The translations under genes and the position numbers were made by a program. From positions 1 to 64,000 of the forward strand of contig NZ_NRIR01000012.1 in assembly GCF_002282855.1 (NCBI RefSeq): 64,000 bases of DNA, in the 5' to 3' direction. Shown here piece after piece: positions 40,919 through 50,206 of this stretch (position 1 is its first letter; every line of letters starts with the position of its first letter). The notes beneath the pieces are model-generated. The model did not search any database, was not told the DNA's origin, and was given only the letters and a program-made list of their open reading frames with translations. The DNA comes from Paraferrimonas sedimenticola (GTDB lineage: Bacteria; Pseudomonadota; Gammaproteobacteria; Enterobacterales; Shewanellaceae).

Positions 40919-41800
40919 ATGAATTTCTCTTTAGCGCAATTACAAGCCTTCGTCATGGCCGCCCAGACAGGTACCTTTCAAGCGGCGGCGATTAAGCTGA
41001 ATAAGCGCGCTCAAGCCGTGTCCAAGTTGGTCGCTTCGATGGAAGACAGCTGTGCTGTGGTATTGTTTGAGCGCAAAGCCCGCCACCTGGAAATTACTGC
41101 CGAAGGGCGCAAGCTGCTCAACGGCGCGCAGCGAATACTCAAAGATGCGGATAATCTTTCTGCCATTTTGACCGGCTTTGATGAAGGTGTGCCAAATAAC
41201 TTGTCGGTGGCTATCGACAATTTTTTGATCTGTCCAGAAGTCACCAATTGCCTCAAAGACATCATGGCCGAGTATCCAACCATGGATTTGGACGTGCTTA
41301 GCGGAACCACCAGTCAAGTGGCCGCATGGGTGCTTGAAGGCAAAGCTGACATTGGCCTTCGCGCCGCGCCTTTGGTGTTGGATGAAAGCCTAACTGTCCA
41401 GAAGGCGTTTGCGTTCAACCTAGTCGAAATCGCACCACCGAATTTGTTTCGAGCCGGTGAGGTGGTTGATGAAGGAGCTTTGTATCCGCTGACGCAAATT
41501 GTATCGCCTTTTATCTATGAGCTGAACTTAGATGAGATGCATGTGGTCAGCGATAAAGTCATTACTTCTAATAACTTAGCCCAGTCAATTGAACTGGTAA
41601 AAGCGGGTTTGGGCTGGACGGTTGCCCCCTACCTGGCGGTGCGCGACAGCTTGGAATCAAGGGAGGTGGTGGAAGTCGCCACCTTGGGCGCAAACCGCCA
41701 TACTTGGATGAGTGAGTGTATTTATCTCGATGAGAATCGGCTTTCCGTTGCCGCCGATTTATTGGTGCAAAAGCTGTCTCAAATAGAGGCTCGAGACTAG
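40919..41800 (+). CDS. LysR family regulator, probably of the divergent Ntn hydrolase
   Basis: A 293-residue LysR-type regulator with N-terminal helix-turn-helix (LQAFVMAAQTGTFQAAAIKLNKRAQAVSKLVASME) and an effector domain. It starts 156 bases from the start of the divergent secreted amidase gene, which is its likely target. The gene ends with a four-base overlap with the convergent flavoprotein gene. Confidence 0.9.
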   Translation: MNFSLAQLQAFVMAAQTGTFQAAAIKLNKRAQAVSKLVASMEDSCAVVLFERKARHLEITAEGRKLLNGAQRILKDADNLSAILTGFDEGVPNNLSVAIDNFLICPEVTNCLKDIMAEYPTMDLDVLSGTTSQVAAWVLEGKADIGLRAAPLVLDESLTVQKAFAFNLVEIAPPNLFRAGEVVDEGALYPLTQIVSPFIYELNLDEMHVVSDKVITSNNLAQSIELVKAGLGWTVAPYLAVRDSLESREVVEVATLGANRHTWMSECIYLDENRLSVAADLLVQKLSQIEARD

Positions 41801-42990
41801 CGGTTTGTCATCGCTAATCCGCAGGCTACGCCACTGCTCCAAGCCCATTGAAAATTGAAGCCTCCTAGCCAACCGGTAACGTCGACCACCTCGCCAATAA
41901 AATACAAACCCGGGGCTTTTTTCGCCTCCATGGTCTTGGAGCTTAACTCGTCTGTGCAGACGCCGCCCAATGTCACCTCCGCAGTGCGATAACCCTCAGT
42001 AGCGTTAGGACGAATCGCAAAGCGGTGCACTTGCTGTTCAATTTGGGCTTGCAGGGCTTTGTTCAGCTGTGAGATTTGAATCTCCAACTGAGCTTCGTCA
42101 AACAGAGTTTCCACCAATCGCTTGGGCAACAACCGTGCTAAGGCATTTTTCAGGGTTTGCTTGGGCTTGCTTTGCGCCATTGCGCCCAGAGTTTCTAGCA
42201 CGGGCTTTTGCGGCAAATAATCGATGCTCACCGACTCGCCGGGACGCCAGTAGTTGGAGATCTGTAACGCGGCCGGGCCTGACAATCCACGGTGGGTGAA
42301 CAGCAAATCCCGAGCAAAGCTGACACCGTTTTCGGCGCTGATCACCACGGGAAGACTCACGCCCGAAAGGGGTTCGAACTTGGTTTTGTCGTGGTCGTGC
42401 AGGGTAAAGGGCACCAAGCCGGCACGGGTATTGGCCATGGATAAACCAAACTGCTCGGCGACCTGATAGCCAAACGGCGTCGCACCCAGCTTTGGCATGG
42501 ATAATCCACCGGTGGCAATCACCAAGTTTGCGGCTTGGAACTCTCCTTGATTGGTGTTGACCAAATAGCCTTTAGCACTGGCCTGAATCGATAGAATTTC
42601 GTGGCGCAAGCGTATCTGGTTGCCAGCCCAATCGCATTCGGTTAGCAGCATATCCACTATGTCTTTGGCGCTGTGCTGGCAAAACAATTGGCCGTGATCC
42701 CGCTCTTCGATATCGATACCGTGGCGCTCAACCAACTCGATGAACTCTGAGCTTGGGTAGCGGGCAAGGGCTGACTTCACGAAATGCGGGTTGTCACAGA
42801 TAAAGTGCTGAGGTTCTACTCGTGTATTGGTGAAATTACACTTGCCGCCACCGGCGATGAGAATCTTGCGGCCAGGCTTCTTGGCGTTATCCAGCACCAG
42901 CACTGATTGGCCTTGATAGCCGGCGGTCGCTGCGCACATCAAACCTGCCGCGCCGGCACCGATGATCACTACGTCAAATTGTTCAGCCAC
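41797..42990 (-). CDS. HI0933/BaiN family FAD-dependent oxidoreductase
   Basis: A 397-residue flavoprotein. The N-terminal dinucleotide motif VVIIGAGAAGLMCA, KPGRKILIAGGGKCNFTN, ATGGLSMPKLGATPFGY, LLFTHRGLSGPAALQIS and the C-terminal VTLGGVCTDEL...GLYFIGEVVDVTGWLGGFNFQWAWSSG are all marks of the YhiN/HI0933-like family. Related BaiN reduces bile-acid intermediates, but most members, including E. coli YhiN, have no known substrate. It stands alone, convergent with the LysR gene. Confidence 0.92.
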   Translation of the reverse strand: MAEQFDVVIIGAGAAGLMCAATAGYQGQSVLVLDNAKKPGRKILIAGGGKCNFTNTRVEPQHFICDNPHFVKSALARYPSSEFIELVERHGIDIEERDHGQLFCQHSAKDIVDMLLTECDWAGNQIRLRHEILSIQASAKGYLVNTNQGEFQAANLVIATGGLSMPKLGATPFGYQVAEQFGLSMANTRAGLVPFTLHDHDKTKFEPLSGVSLPVVISAENGVSFARDLLFTHRGLSGPAALQISNYWRPGESVSIDYLPQKPVLETLGAMAQSKPKQTLKNALARLLPKRLVETLFDEAQLEIQISQLNKALQAQIEQQVHRFAIRPNATEGYRTAEVTLGGVCTDELSSKTMEAKKAPGLYFIGEVVDVTGWLGGFNFQWAWSSGVACGLAMTNR

Positions 42991-43180
42991 TGGCTCGCCC
43001 CGCTCTAGATTCGCAACTGCTTATAGTAAAACGCCGCTAGTGTAGCGTATGTGGCGGTTTCGACCCAAGAGGTGACCCCTCGCAATACCGAAAAAACCCA
43101 TTGTTCTGAGGCTTGGCTCGGTTGCCAAGTTTTGGGGGCTTGTTATGATGCAAATATATAACAAATATAAGGACATTCAG

Positions 43181-45646
43181 GTGCGCTTAAAGTATCCCGT
43201 TCGTGTGCTGTTGCCCGCGCTACTCGTGTGCGCATGGGTGGCCTTAATGTCTGTTGATTACTTTGAAGAACGACGCCTCTCACGACAACAATATCTGCAA
43301 GCCCAGCAAAGCTTAGTCGAAGCCTATTTACACCGTTATCAGCGCGAACTCCAAGCCAGCATTGCCCAAGAAGACGTGGATCGGATCCGTTGGGTCATTG
43401 ACGGCGTGTCGCGCGCTCCAGGTGTAAGCCAGGTGCTGGTGGCTGACGATTCGTCAGTGGTTCGGTTTGCCAATCAATCGGTGTGGGAAGGCAATATCAT
43501 TGCCGATGTGGCCCACGGATTTAGCCCTCAGGTGGCCCAAATGGTTACTCTGGATGGCGTTTTTCAGATGGAAGCCAATCACAGCCGCAACAGCCTTCAG
43601 ATTTACTTCAACCTGCCTCAGTCCAGCGGATTGGAAGGGCGCTTGTCACTGATGTACGTCGAGTACGACTTGAGCCAAGGAGCGAATTTGGCCGGCGCGG
43701 CTGCCATGCAGCGCTGGCTGCGCCAAGTGACCACCAGTGGCTTAGTACTCTTGGTCATTTTAATGGTGTGGCGCTGGCAGGTAGTGCGGCCGCTCAAACA
43801 AGTGATGGGGCTTGCAGCAAGCCACTCGAACCCGTCTCAAAAACTGCCCCAATGTGCTTCTGAGTTCGGTCTATTGGCTCAGCGCATTCAAGGGCTGTGG
43901 CTGCGACATCAGCAGGACCAGGCCGACCTTGCGGCGATTGACGATAGATGGCGATTTTTGTTGGACAACGAAGGGTTGGCGGTCATGGACTGGCTGGTCG
44001 ACAAGGACCAGCTCAGCCTCTCGCCAGGCTGCTATCGAATGCTAGGCGTCAATGAGCTGGAGCTAGCGCCGCACATGAGTAGCTGGCTTAAGCGCCTGCC
44101 AGAGGACGAATCGCAACAACTACAAACTCAGTTAGAACAACTCAATCAAGCCGGGCTAGACCAGCTCGAGTTGCACTATCCGGTGCGCCACAAGCACGGA
44201 CACCTGGTGACCGTCAGCCAACGCTCGCAAGTGGTGGAGCGTCATCCTGATGGCAAAGCCAAACGCGTACAAGCGGTGTTGATGGACATCTCTCCTGCGC
44301 TCAAAGCCCGCGACGCACTGTCCCATCAGGCCAAACACGATGCACTAACCAACCTGAGTAACCGCGCCAGTTTTCTCGAGCTATTGGACGCGCAAGCGCG
44401 TCGCTTGCTCAAACCTGAGCACAAGGCGGGTTTGCTGCTGATTGATATCGACAATTTTACCGCTTGGAATCAGGCGCTAGGGCATAAATACGGCGATGAG
44501 CTGTTGTTAAAAATTGCGGCGCGTTTGGCTGCCGAGTTCCCGGATTGGCCTTTGGCGCGCATGAGTGGCGACGAATTTGGCTTGCTGGTGACTCGGTTCA
44601 ACAGCGATTCGGCCAACACTGAGCTGGAAAACGTCGCCGAGCGAGTTCGGCAACTGCTCTCCGATGAGTTTGAGTACGGCTCAGCCGAACTGCATTTGAG
44701 TGTGTCCATAGGTGGCCGTCTTATCGATGGCAGCCGCGAGCGTCTCGCCAGCGATTGGCTCAGACACGCAGAAACTGCGCTTTCTCGAGCTAAGGCAAAA
44801 GGGCGCGATCAGTTTGTACTTTATCGCCCGGGGGATGAGACCTATCAAGGTGAACAACATTGGTTGCTCAGTCAGCTAAGACTGGCGCTGCAGCGCGGCG
44901 AGCTGAGTGTTCACTACCAGCCGATTTACGACAGGCATCAGTCGCTAGTGGCGTTAGAGGCGCTGCTGCGCTGGCATCATCCGGTGCACGGCGATATTTC
45001 CCCGAGCCAATTTATTCCACTGGCAGAGCAGTCTGGGCTTATCAATCAATTGGGCGAGTTTGTCATCGACAGCGCTTGTCGTTTGCTAAACCAGTTGAGT
45101 GAAGCTGAGCTGCCAACGCCGCTGATGTCAATCAATGTCGGAGCTCGCCAGCTGGATATGGACGACTTTGCGCAACGCACCTTGCGATTATTGCAGCAAC
45201 ACAAGATTGCGCCTAAACAGATTCAGCTAGAACTGACCGAATACGTGCTGTTACAGGACAATCAGCTACTAGCGCCTCGTTTGAGCGAGCTGGTGGATGC
45301 GGGAGTGGTGATTGCGGTCGACGATTTTGGTACGGGCTATTCGGCGCTGAGCTATTTGACCGAATTGCCTATCGATAAACTCAAAATCGACGCCAGTTTT
45401 GTGCAGCGTTTGGGTAAAGAACCGCAAGCTGAAGCCTTGTTAAAGTCTGTGGTGGATCTGGGCCATAACTTGTCGTTTGAGCTGGTAGCAGAAGGGGTGA
45501 GCCAGCCACAACAACTGCAAGCGCTACAGCGCTTTGGTTGCGACTACTTCCAAGGCTTCTTGCTGCAAAAGCCGATGGCCGAATCTGAGCTGGTCGCCTT
45601 ACTTAGCCGCCAGCCGGCGGCAGATGCGCTCCATAGTGAGCTGTGA
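43181..45646 (+). CDS. Membrane GGDEF-EAL protein (c-di-GMP turnover)
   Basis: An 821-residue sensor: N-terminal membrane helices around residues 8-25 and 190-205 enclosing a periplasmic domain, a PAS-like region (~270-385), a GGDEF domain (~400-555) and an EAL domain (~570-815). The GGDEF signature reads MSGDEFGL, a G-to-S change, so cyclase activity is uncertain. The EAL domain keeps all phosphodiesterase marks: LEALLRW, INVGARQLD, ELTEYVL, VDDFGTGYSALSYL, LKIDASFV and AEGVSQ...QGFLL. It probably breaks down c-di-GMP. A GTG at 43181 has TAAGGAC upstream and is preferred over ATG at 43145. The 3' end overlaps the convergent hydrolase gene by 44 bases. Confidence 0.92.
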   Translation: MRLKYPVRVLLPALLVCAWVALMSVDYFEERRLSRQQYLQAQQSLVEAYLHRYQRELQASIAQEDVDRIRWVIDGVSRAPGVSQVLVADDSSVVRFANQSVWEGNIIADVAHGFSPQVAQMVTLDGVFQMEANHSRNSLQIYFNLPQSSGLEGRLSLMYVEYDLSQGANLAGAAAMQRWLRQVTTSGLVLLVILMVWRWQVVRPLKQVMGLAASHSNPSQKLPQCASEFGLLAQRIQGLWLRHQQDQADLAAIDDRWRFLLDNEGLAVMDWLVDKDQLSLSPGCYRMLGVNELELAPHMSSWLKRLPEDESQQLQTQLEQLNQAGLDQLELHYPVRHKHGHLVTVSQRSQVVERHPDGKAKRVQAVLMDISPALKARDALSHQAKHDALTNLSNRASFLELLDAQARRLLKPEHKAGLLLIDIDNFTAWNQALGHKYGDELLLKIAARLAAEFPDWPLARMSGDEFGLLVTRFNSDSANTELENVAERVRQLLSDEFEYGSAELHLSVSIGGRLIDGSRERLASDWLRHAETALSRAKAKGRDQFVLYRPGDETYQGEQHWLLSQLRLALQRGELSVHYQPIYDRHQSLVALEALLRWHHPVHGDISPSQFIPLAEQSGLINQLGEFVIDSACRLLNQLSEAELPTPLMSINVGARQLDMDDFAQRTLRLLQQHKIAPKQIQLELTEYVLLQDNQLLAPRLSELVDAGVVIAVDDFGTGYSALSYLTELPIDKLKIDASFVQRLGKEPQAEALLKSVVDLGHNLSFELVAEGVSQPQQLQALQRFGCDYFQGFLLQKPMAESELVALLSRQPAADALHSEL

Positions 45647-46550
45647 TCATATCTAGGCTTTGCTGACGCTGCGGGTCTTTCTCCATCAATAGCTCGTGGA
45701 ACGCTTGGGGAACCTCTTGGTAAATGCAATCGTGACAATCGCGGGCAAAGTCTTTCATCGCCTGGTTATCGACAATGGTGTCCAGCTCAGCGCCAAGGAT
45801 TAAGGTAGGCACACTCAACTCGATGGCGCGGTCGCGCAACTTCTCGGTGAAACTGATTGCCTTGGCGAGCCAATGATTGCTCGGTGAGCCAAGCTGAGCT
45901 TGCGGTTGCTGTTGATACAGGTCTCTAAAACGAGCGTAGCGCCGCGGGCATTGCGTGATGTGGTTGAATTCAAAGGCTTCAGGGTCGTAGTTGCCACCAC
46001 CCATCACATACCCAGGTTGGCCAAGGTTGCGTCTGTCCCACAGATTAAGGGCCTTGGCCAGCGGTTTCAGCAGCCACTCGGGCGCTGGCAGCTTTATTTT
46101 CAGCATGGGCGCCGAGCAGGCTATGGCGCAAAAGTCATTGGGGTGCTTAAGAGCGTAACCCAGACCAATCGCGCTACCCATCGAGTGGCACAACAACAAA
46201 TTGGGCAGTTCATTTGCCGGGCGCACCAGTCGGTTAAAGAACAACTCTAAGTCGAGCACATAGTTGTCGAAGTGATCCACGTGGCCCATGTGTGGATTAT
46301 CGGTTAGGCGTTGGCTTAAGCCCTGGCCTCTGTGGTCGTGGATGAACAGGTTAAAGCCGCGCTCCGACAAGTCCAACAAGGTTTCTTCGTACTTGATGTA
46401 GGCTTCAATACGCCCCGAGCTAATCACAATATTGGCCTTCGCCCCTTCTTGTAGATAGCGGGCGTAGGCAATCTTAGAGCCATCAAAGCTTTCGAAGCTG
46501 TCCTGCTCCAACTTGGCCATAAAGGCATCGAGCTCGGCGATATCGCGCAT
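45603..46550 (-). CDS. pldB: Alpha/beta hydrolase, lysophospholipase L2-like
   Basis: A 315-residue serine hydrolase resembling PldB. Motifs: NIVISSGRIEAYIKYEETLLDL, FIHDHRGQGLSQR, LLCHSMGSAIGLGYA with the nucleophile elbow GHSMG-like HSMGS, MGGGNYDPEAFEFNHITQCPRRYARF, and the C-terminal His in QAFHELLMEKD. PldB releases fatty acids from lysophospholipids at the inner membrane. The start is two bases after the stop of the DUF1244 gene, so the two are an operon. Confidence 0.85.
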   Translation of the reverse strand: MRDIAELDAFMAKLEQDSFESFDGSKIAYARYLQEGAKANIVISSGRIEAYIKYEETLLDLSERGFNLFIHDHRGQGLSQRLTDNPHMGHVDHFDNYVLDLELFFNRLVRPANELPNLLLCHSMGSAIGLGYALKHPNDFCAIACSAPMLKIKLPAPEWLLKPLAKALNLWDRRNLGQPGYVMGGGNYDPEAFEFNHITQCPRRYARFRDLYQQQPQAQLGSPSNHWLAKAISFTEKLRDRAIELSVPTLILGAELDTIVDNQAMKDFARDCHDCIYQEVPQAFHELLMEKDPQRQQSLDMITAHYGAHLPPAGG

Positions 46551-46552
46551 GA

Positions 46553-46849
46553 TCAGTCGTGTGCCTTTTGCTTTTCAAAAGCCGCCTTGGCTTCAGGGCT
46601 CGCTTCGGTTTGGAACTGGGCTTTCCACTCGTCGTAAGGCATGCCGTAAACCCGCTCTCGGGCTTGATCGTAGCTGATTTCAACGCCGCGCGACTCGGCT
46701 TCGGCGCGATACCATTTTGACAAGCAGTTACGACAGAAACCGGCGAGGTTCATCATGTCGATATTTTGTACGTCTTTGCGACTGTCGAAATGGGCGACTA
46801 ATCGTCGAAAGGCGGCGGCTTCAATTTCGGTTTGGGTCTTTTGGTCCAT
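46553..46849 (-). CDS. DUF1244 family protein
   Basis: A 98-residue protein with the DUF1244 core: AAFRRLVAHFDSRKDVQNIDMMNLAGFCRNCLSKWY, YGMPYDEWKAQFQ. It is helical, with two Cys in FCRNCLSKW. The family is common in proteobacteria and of unknown function. AAAGGACG precedes the ATG. It lies directly upstream of pldB. Confidence 0.9.
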   Translation of the reverse strand: MDQKTQTEIEAAAFRRLVAHFDSRKDVQNIDMMNLAGFCRNCLSKWYRAEAESRGVEISYDQARERVYGMPYDEWKAQFQTEASPEAKAAFEKQKAHD

Positions 46850-46919
46850 TGGCGTACGTCCTTTGATACACTTTTGATTTACTATAACTGAGGGTTAGCG
46901 ATATCGAAAGGAGGCCCTG

Positions 46920-47849
46920 TTGTCGTCACAACCAGCTCAAAAAACCACTGACTATTCAAACCCCAAGGTCACAATGCTGCAAATCGAAGGCGCCAAAACC
47001 CCGGTGCAAGTATTTAACGGTGGTGCGGACGCGCCAGATCAGCCGCCAATTTTGTTTTGTAATGCCAATGGTTTTCCTCCCGGTTGCTACTTAGACTTAT
47101 TCGCCGAACTTGAGGTCAATTGCGTCTACGGGGCGCATTTTCGACCGCTTTGGCAGGATTGGGACCCCAAGCTCAAGGGCATTTGGCGTTTGCTCACCGA
47201 GGATTTGATTGAGCTGGCCGAAGCGCTAAAAGCTAGCGACACCTATGCGGGTCAGCCGATTCGATTGTTGGGCCACAGCTTGGGCGCAACCGTGGCCATC
47301 ATGGCGGCGGAGCGTCGTCCAGACTTGTTTGCACAGTTATTGCTGATTGAGCCTGTGTTACTGCCCAAAAAAATTCTGATTCCGGCGATGATTGCGCCTA
47401 AGTCTTTGGTGCGCAAGCGCTCGCCCTTGGCCACCAAGACCCTGCGTCGCCCCCATTTGTTTGAATCCAAGCAAGAAGCCTTCGATTTTCATCGCAAAGC
47501 GCGAGTGTTTAACGATTTTAGCGACCAAGCCATGTGGCACTACGTCAACGCTGGCGTGCGTCCAACCGACGAAGGCCACTATCAGCTGAGCTACTGCAAG
47601 CACTGGGAAGCAGAGTTTTATCAAACCCCACCTTGGTTGTGGCATCGACTAGGGAGAGTAAAAGTACCGACCACAGGATTGCGCGGGGAGCACTCGGACA
47701 CCCTGTCGGTCAGTTGCTGGCAGCAGTGGCAAAAACTGCAACCCAGCGCCGAGTTCATTGAACTCAGTGGCGCGGGTCACCTGCTGGCCATGTCGCACCC
47801 AAACCAGGTGGCTCGAGTGCTCAATCAGGCCTTAGCTAGCGCTAGCTAG
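46920..47849 (+). CDS. Alpha/beta hydrolase
   Basis: A 309-residue serine hydrolase. ILFCNANGFPPGCYLDLF (oxyanion region), RLLGHSLGATVAIMAAERR (GHSLG nucleophile), GLRGEHSDTL and GAGHLLAMSHP (acid and His). Substrate is unknown. The start is a TTG at 46920 with a very strong AAAGGAGG just upstream, which explains the non-ATG start. The end overlaps the convergent DUF885 gene by 18 bases. Confidence 0.85.
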   Translation: MSSQPAQKTTDYSNPKVTMLQIEGAKTPVQVFNGGADAPDQPPILFCNANGFPPGCYLDLFAELEVNCVYGAHFRPLWQDWDPKLKGIWRLLTEDLIELAEALKASDTYAGQPIRLLGHSLGATVAIMAAERRPDLFAQLLLIEPVLLPKKILIPAMIAPKSLVRKRSPLATKTLRRPHLFESKQEAFDFHRKARVFNDFSDQAMWHYVNAGVRPTDEGHYQLSYCKHWEAEFYQTPPWLWHRLGRVKVPTTGLRGEHSDTLSVSCWQQWQKLQPSAEFIELSGAGHLLAMSHPNQVARVLNQALASAS

Positions 47850-49655
47850 GGCTTTCTTCTCAGCTTCAATGAACAGGTCAATCTGGCCTTCGAGCACCGA
47901 CAATGGCACTGAGCCATTGGCCAGCACCGCATCGTGGAAACGACGGACGTCAAAGTCTTGGCCTAGCTCAGCTTCGGCTTTGGCGCGCAATCGCTTAATG
48001 GTTAGCTCACCAATCTTGTACGACAGGGCTTGGCCTGGCCAAGAGATATAACGGTCGATCTCTGTGGTGACATTGTGCAACGACAAGGCGGTGTTGCTGG
48101 CCATGAAATCCAAAGCCTTGTCGCGGCTCCAACCTTTGTAGTGCATGCCAGTATCAACTACCAAGCGGGCGGCGCGCCACATCTCGTAGGTCAAACGACC
48201 GAAGTTGGAGTAAGGGTCTTTGTAGAAACCACCCTCAAGGCCTAAGTACTCAGCGTACAAGCCCCAGCCTTCGCCAAAGGCACTGATATAGCTGTAGCGG
48301 CGGAAGTTTGGTAGGTTGTCTAACTCTTGGTTTAAGGCAATCTGTAGGTGGTGGCCAGGAACGCCTTCGTGCAGAGTCAGGGCTTCCATCTCGTACAAAG
48401 GACGCTTGTCTAGGGCGTAGGTGTTTACCCAATAGTAACCCGGTTGGTCCGGACGGCTAGAGCCAGAGTAACGACCGGTGGTGTACTTGGGCGCAATTTC
48501 TTTAGGCACTTCTTTGATGCCGTACGGGGTGCGTGGCAGTTTGCCAAACAAGCTTGGCAACATGGCGTCGGCGCGTTTGGCAATCCAAGCGGCGTAGCGC
48601 AGCAGCTCCTGTTCGGTTTTCGGGTAGAACTGAGGATCGGTGCGCAAGAACTCCAAGAAAGCAGCAAAGTCACCGTCAAATTCAACTTCATCGATGATTT
48701 CTTGCATCTCGGCGCGAATGCGCGCCACTTCATTAAGTCCGAGCTGGTGAACTTCATCAGGGGTCATGTCCAAGGTGGTGTAGTACTTGACGCGATTCTC
48801 GTAGAAGGCCTTGCCGTTAGGTAGCTCAGCGGCGGCAATGCTCTGACGCGCGCCCGGCATGTACTCTTGGGTCATGAAGTCATAGAAGCCCTGGTAGGCG
48901 GGTAGCACGTGTTCGGCTACTGCCGCTAGGCCCTGTTGCGCCAAGCTTTGCTTTTGCTCTGCGCTAAAGTGCTCTGGGAAGGTCTTGAACGGCTTGTAAA
49001 AGCTGCTCTGCTCCACATCTGTGATGTAGGCGCTGATGCTGTCCTCAAATCCGTTCAGCACCACTTGCGGTGGGGTATCGCCACTGGCCAGTCCTTGCTT
49101 TAACCAATAGGTTTGTTGCTCAAACAGCTTAGGTACCTGCGCCAGACGGGCCAGGTAGTTTTGATAATCTTGCTCGTCGTCAAAACGGGCATTAGCAATT
49201 TGCGGCAGGTAGCTGTGAAAGCCACCTTCGGCCGTAATTGGGGTGTAGTGAGTGTTGAATTGATAGCTGTCGAGCTGCTCTTGTACTTGAGCGCGCAGAA
49301 TCTGATGATTGATCTTCATCTCGTCGCTCAAAGCATCCACCGCTACCCCATCTAACTCCGCCAAAAAGGCGCGATAGTCGCTGTCCTGTTTCGCCAGAGT
49401 CTCTGGTGACATGTCTGATAGCTTAGCGGCTGCCGACTCATCGCCCATGCGCTGCGCCAAGAATGGGCTGTAGCTCATGCGCAGCTGCCACTCTTGCTCG
49501 ATAAGCCCTTGCAAGCGAGCATCTTCGGCATTCACTTGTGCCTGGTTGGTTACTGCAGTTTCAGTATTGGATTGGCTGGGTAGATTTTGGCAACCGCTCA
49601 GAAGTGCTAGGCCCACAAGGCTAGCCAACAGAGTCGGAGTCAGACGACGAGACAT
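47832..49655 (-). CDS. DUF885 family lipoprotein, putative metallopeptidase
   Basis: A 607-residue lipoprotein with signal LLASLVGLALLSGC (lipobox LSGC, Cys ~22). The catalytic region near residue 440 reads LTLHEGVPGHHLQIAL, an HExxxH-type zinc motif, with YWVNTYALDKRP and SAFGEGWGLYAEYLG after it, matching DUF885 (M32-related) proteins. Several members are dipeptidases or are annotated as such, without biochemical proof. AGGATATCG precedes the ATG. It stands alone between a convergent hydrolase and the nrd operon. Confidence 0.88.
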   Translation of the reverse strand: MSRRLTPTLLASLVGLALLSGCQNLPSQSNTETAVTNQAQVNAEDARLQGLIEQEWQLRMSYSPFLAQRMGDESAAAKLSDMSPETLAKQDSDYRAFLAELDGVAVDALSDEMKINHQILRAQVQEQLDSYQFNTHYTPITAEGGFHSYLPQIANARFDDEQDYQNYLARLAQVPKLFEQQTYWLKQGLASGDTPPQVVLNGFEDSISAYITDVEQSSFYKPFKTFPEHFSAEQKQSLAQQGLAAVAEHVLPAYQGFYDFMTQEYMPGARQSIAAAELPNGKAFYENRVKYYTTLDMTPDEVHQLGLNEVARIRAEMQEIIDEVEFDGDFAAFLEFLRTDPQFYPKTEQELLRYAAWIAKRADAMLPSLFGKLPRTPYGIKEVPKEIAPKYTTGRYSGSSRPDQPGYYWVNTYALDKRPLYEMEALTLHEGVPGHHLQIALNQELDNLPNFRRYSYISAFGEGWGLYAEYLGLEGGFYKDPYSNFGRLTYEMWRAARLVVDTGMHYKGWSRDKALDFMASNTALSLHNVTTEIDRYISWPGQALSYKIGELTIKRLRAKAEAELGQDFDVRRFHDAVLANGSVPLSVLEGQIDLFIEAEKKALASAS

Positions 49656-49729
49656 GGCGATATCCTATTGTTATTTTTGTTAATTGCCGGCACAGGATAT
49701 CAGTGTGCCGGCGTTCCGCCAAGGAAGGG

Positions 49730-50203
49730 CTAGTCCAGCTGGCTGATGGGGATCAGACGTTGGTTGCTACTTCCACGAAAGCGCAGATTGGGGTCGTGCT
49801 TGTCCTGTTCGAACTTGCCGTCCACCAGTGTGTCAACCAACTCTACCACTTGGCGCTGTTTTGGGCTTAGGTTTTCCAAGGTATAGCCTGTCCACATCCA
49901 CACGTCTTTACCTGGCGCGCGGGCTTTCACGTGACGCAGCAAATTCAGCACCGCGTCTAGGTTGCCAGGGTACAGAGGATCGCCACCGGTCAGGCTTAAA
50001 CCTCGGCGGCGAATACGAGTGTCATTCAGGTCGACGATGATTTGCTCGACCATGGCATCGCTAAACGCCTCACCGGAATCTGGCGACCAGGTACTTTGGT
50101 TGTAGCAGCCACGGCATTGATGCTCGCAGCCGCTGACAAACAAAGTGGCGCGGGTTCCCGGTCCGTTGATCACATCGACCGGGTAGTACTGGCTATAGTT
50201 CAT
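49730..50203 (-). CDS. nrdG: Anaerobic ribonucleotide reductase activating enzyme
   Basis: A 157-residue radical SAM protein with the NrdG-type cluster motif CEHQCRGCYNQS near residue 26, then LSLTGGDPLYPGNL (SAM-binding GGD), WMWTGYTLE and RFRGSSNQR at the C-terminus. It cleaves SAM to generate the glycyl radical on NrdD under anoxia. It starts three bases after the nrdD stop, so the two are one operon. Confidence 0.97.
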   Translation of the reverse strand: MNYSQYYPVDVINGPGTRATLFVSGCEHQCRGCYNQSTWSPDSGEAFSDAMVEQIIVDLNDTRIRRRGLSLTGGDPLYPGNLDAVLNLLRHVKARAPGKDVWMWTGYTLENLSPKQRQVVELVDTLVDGKFEQDKHDPNLRFRGSSNQRLIPISQLD

Positions 50204-50206
50204 GGC

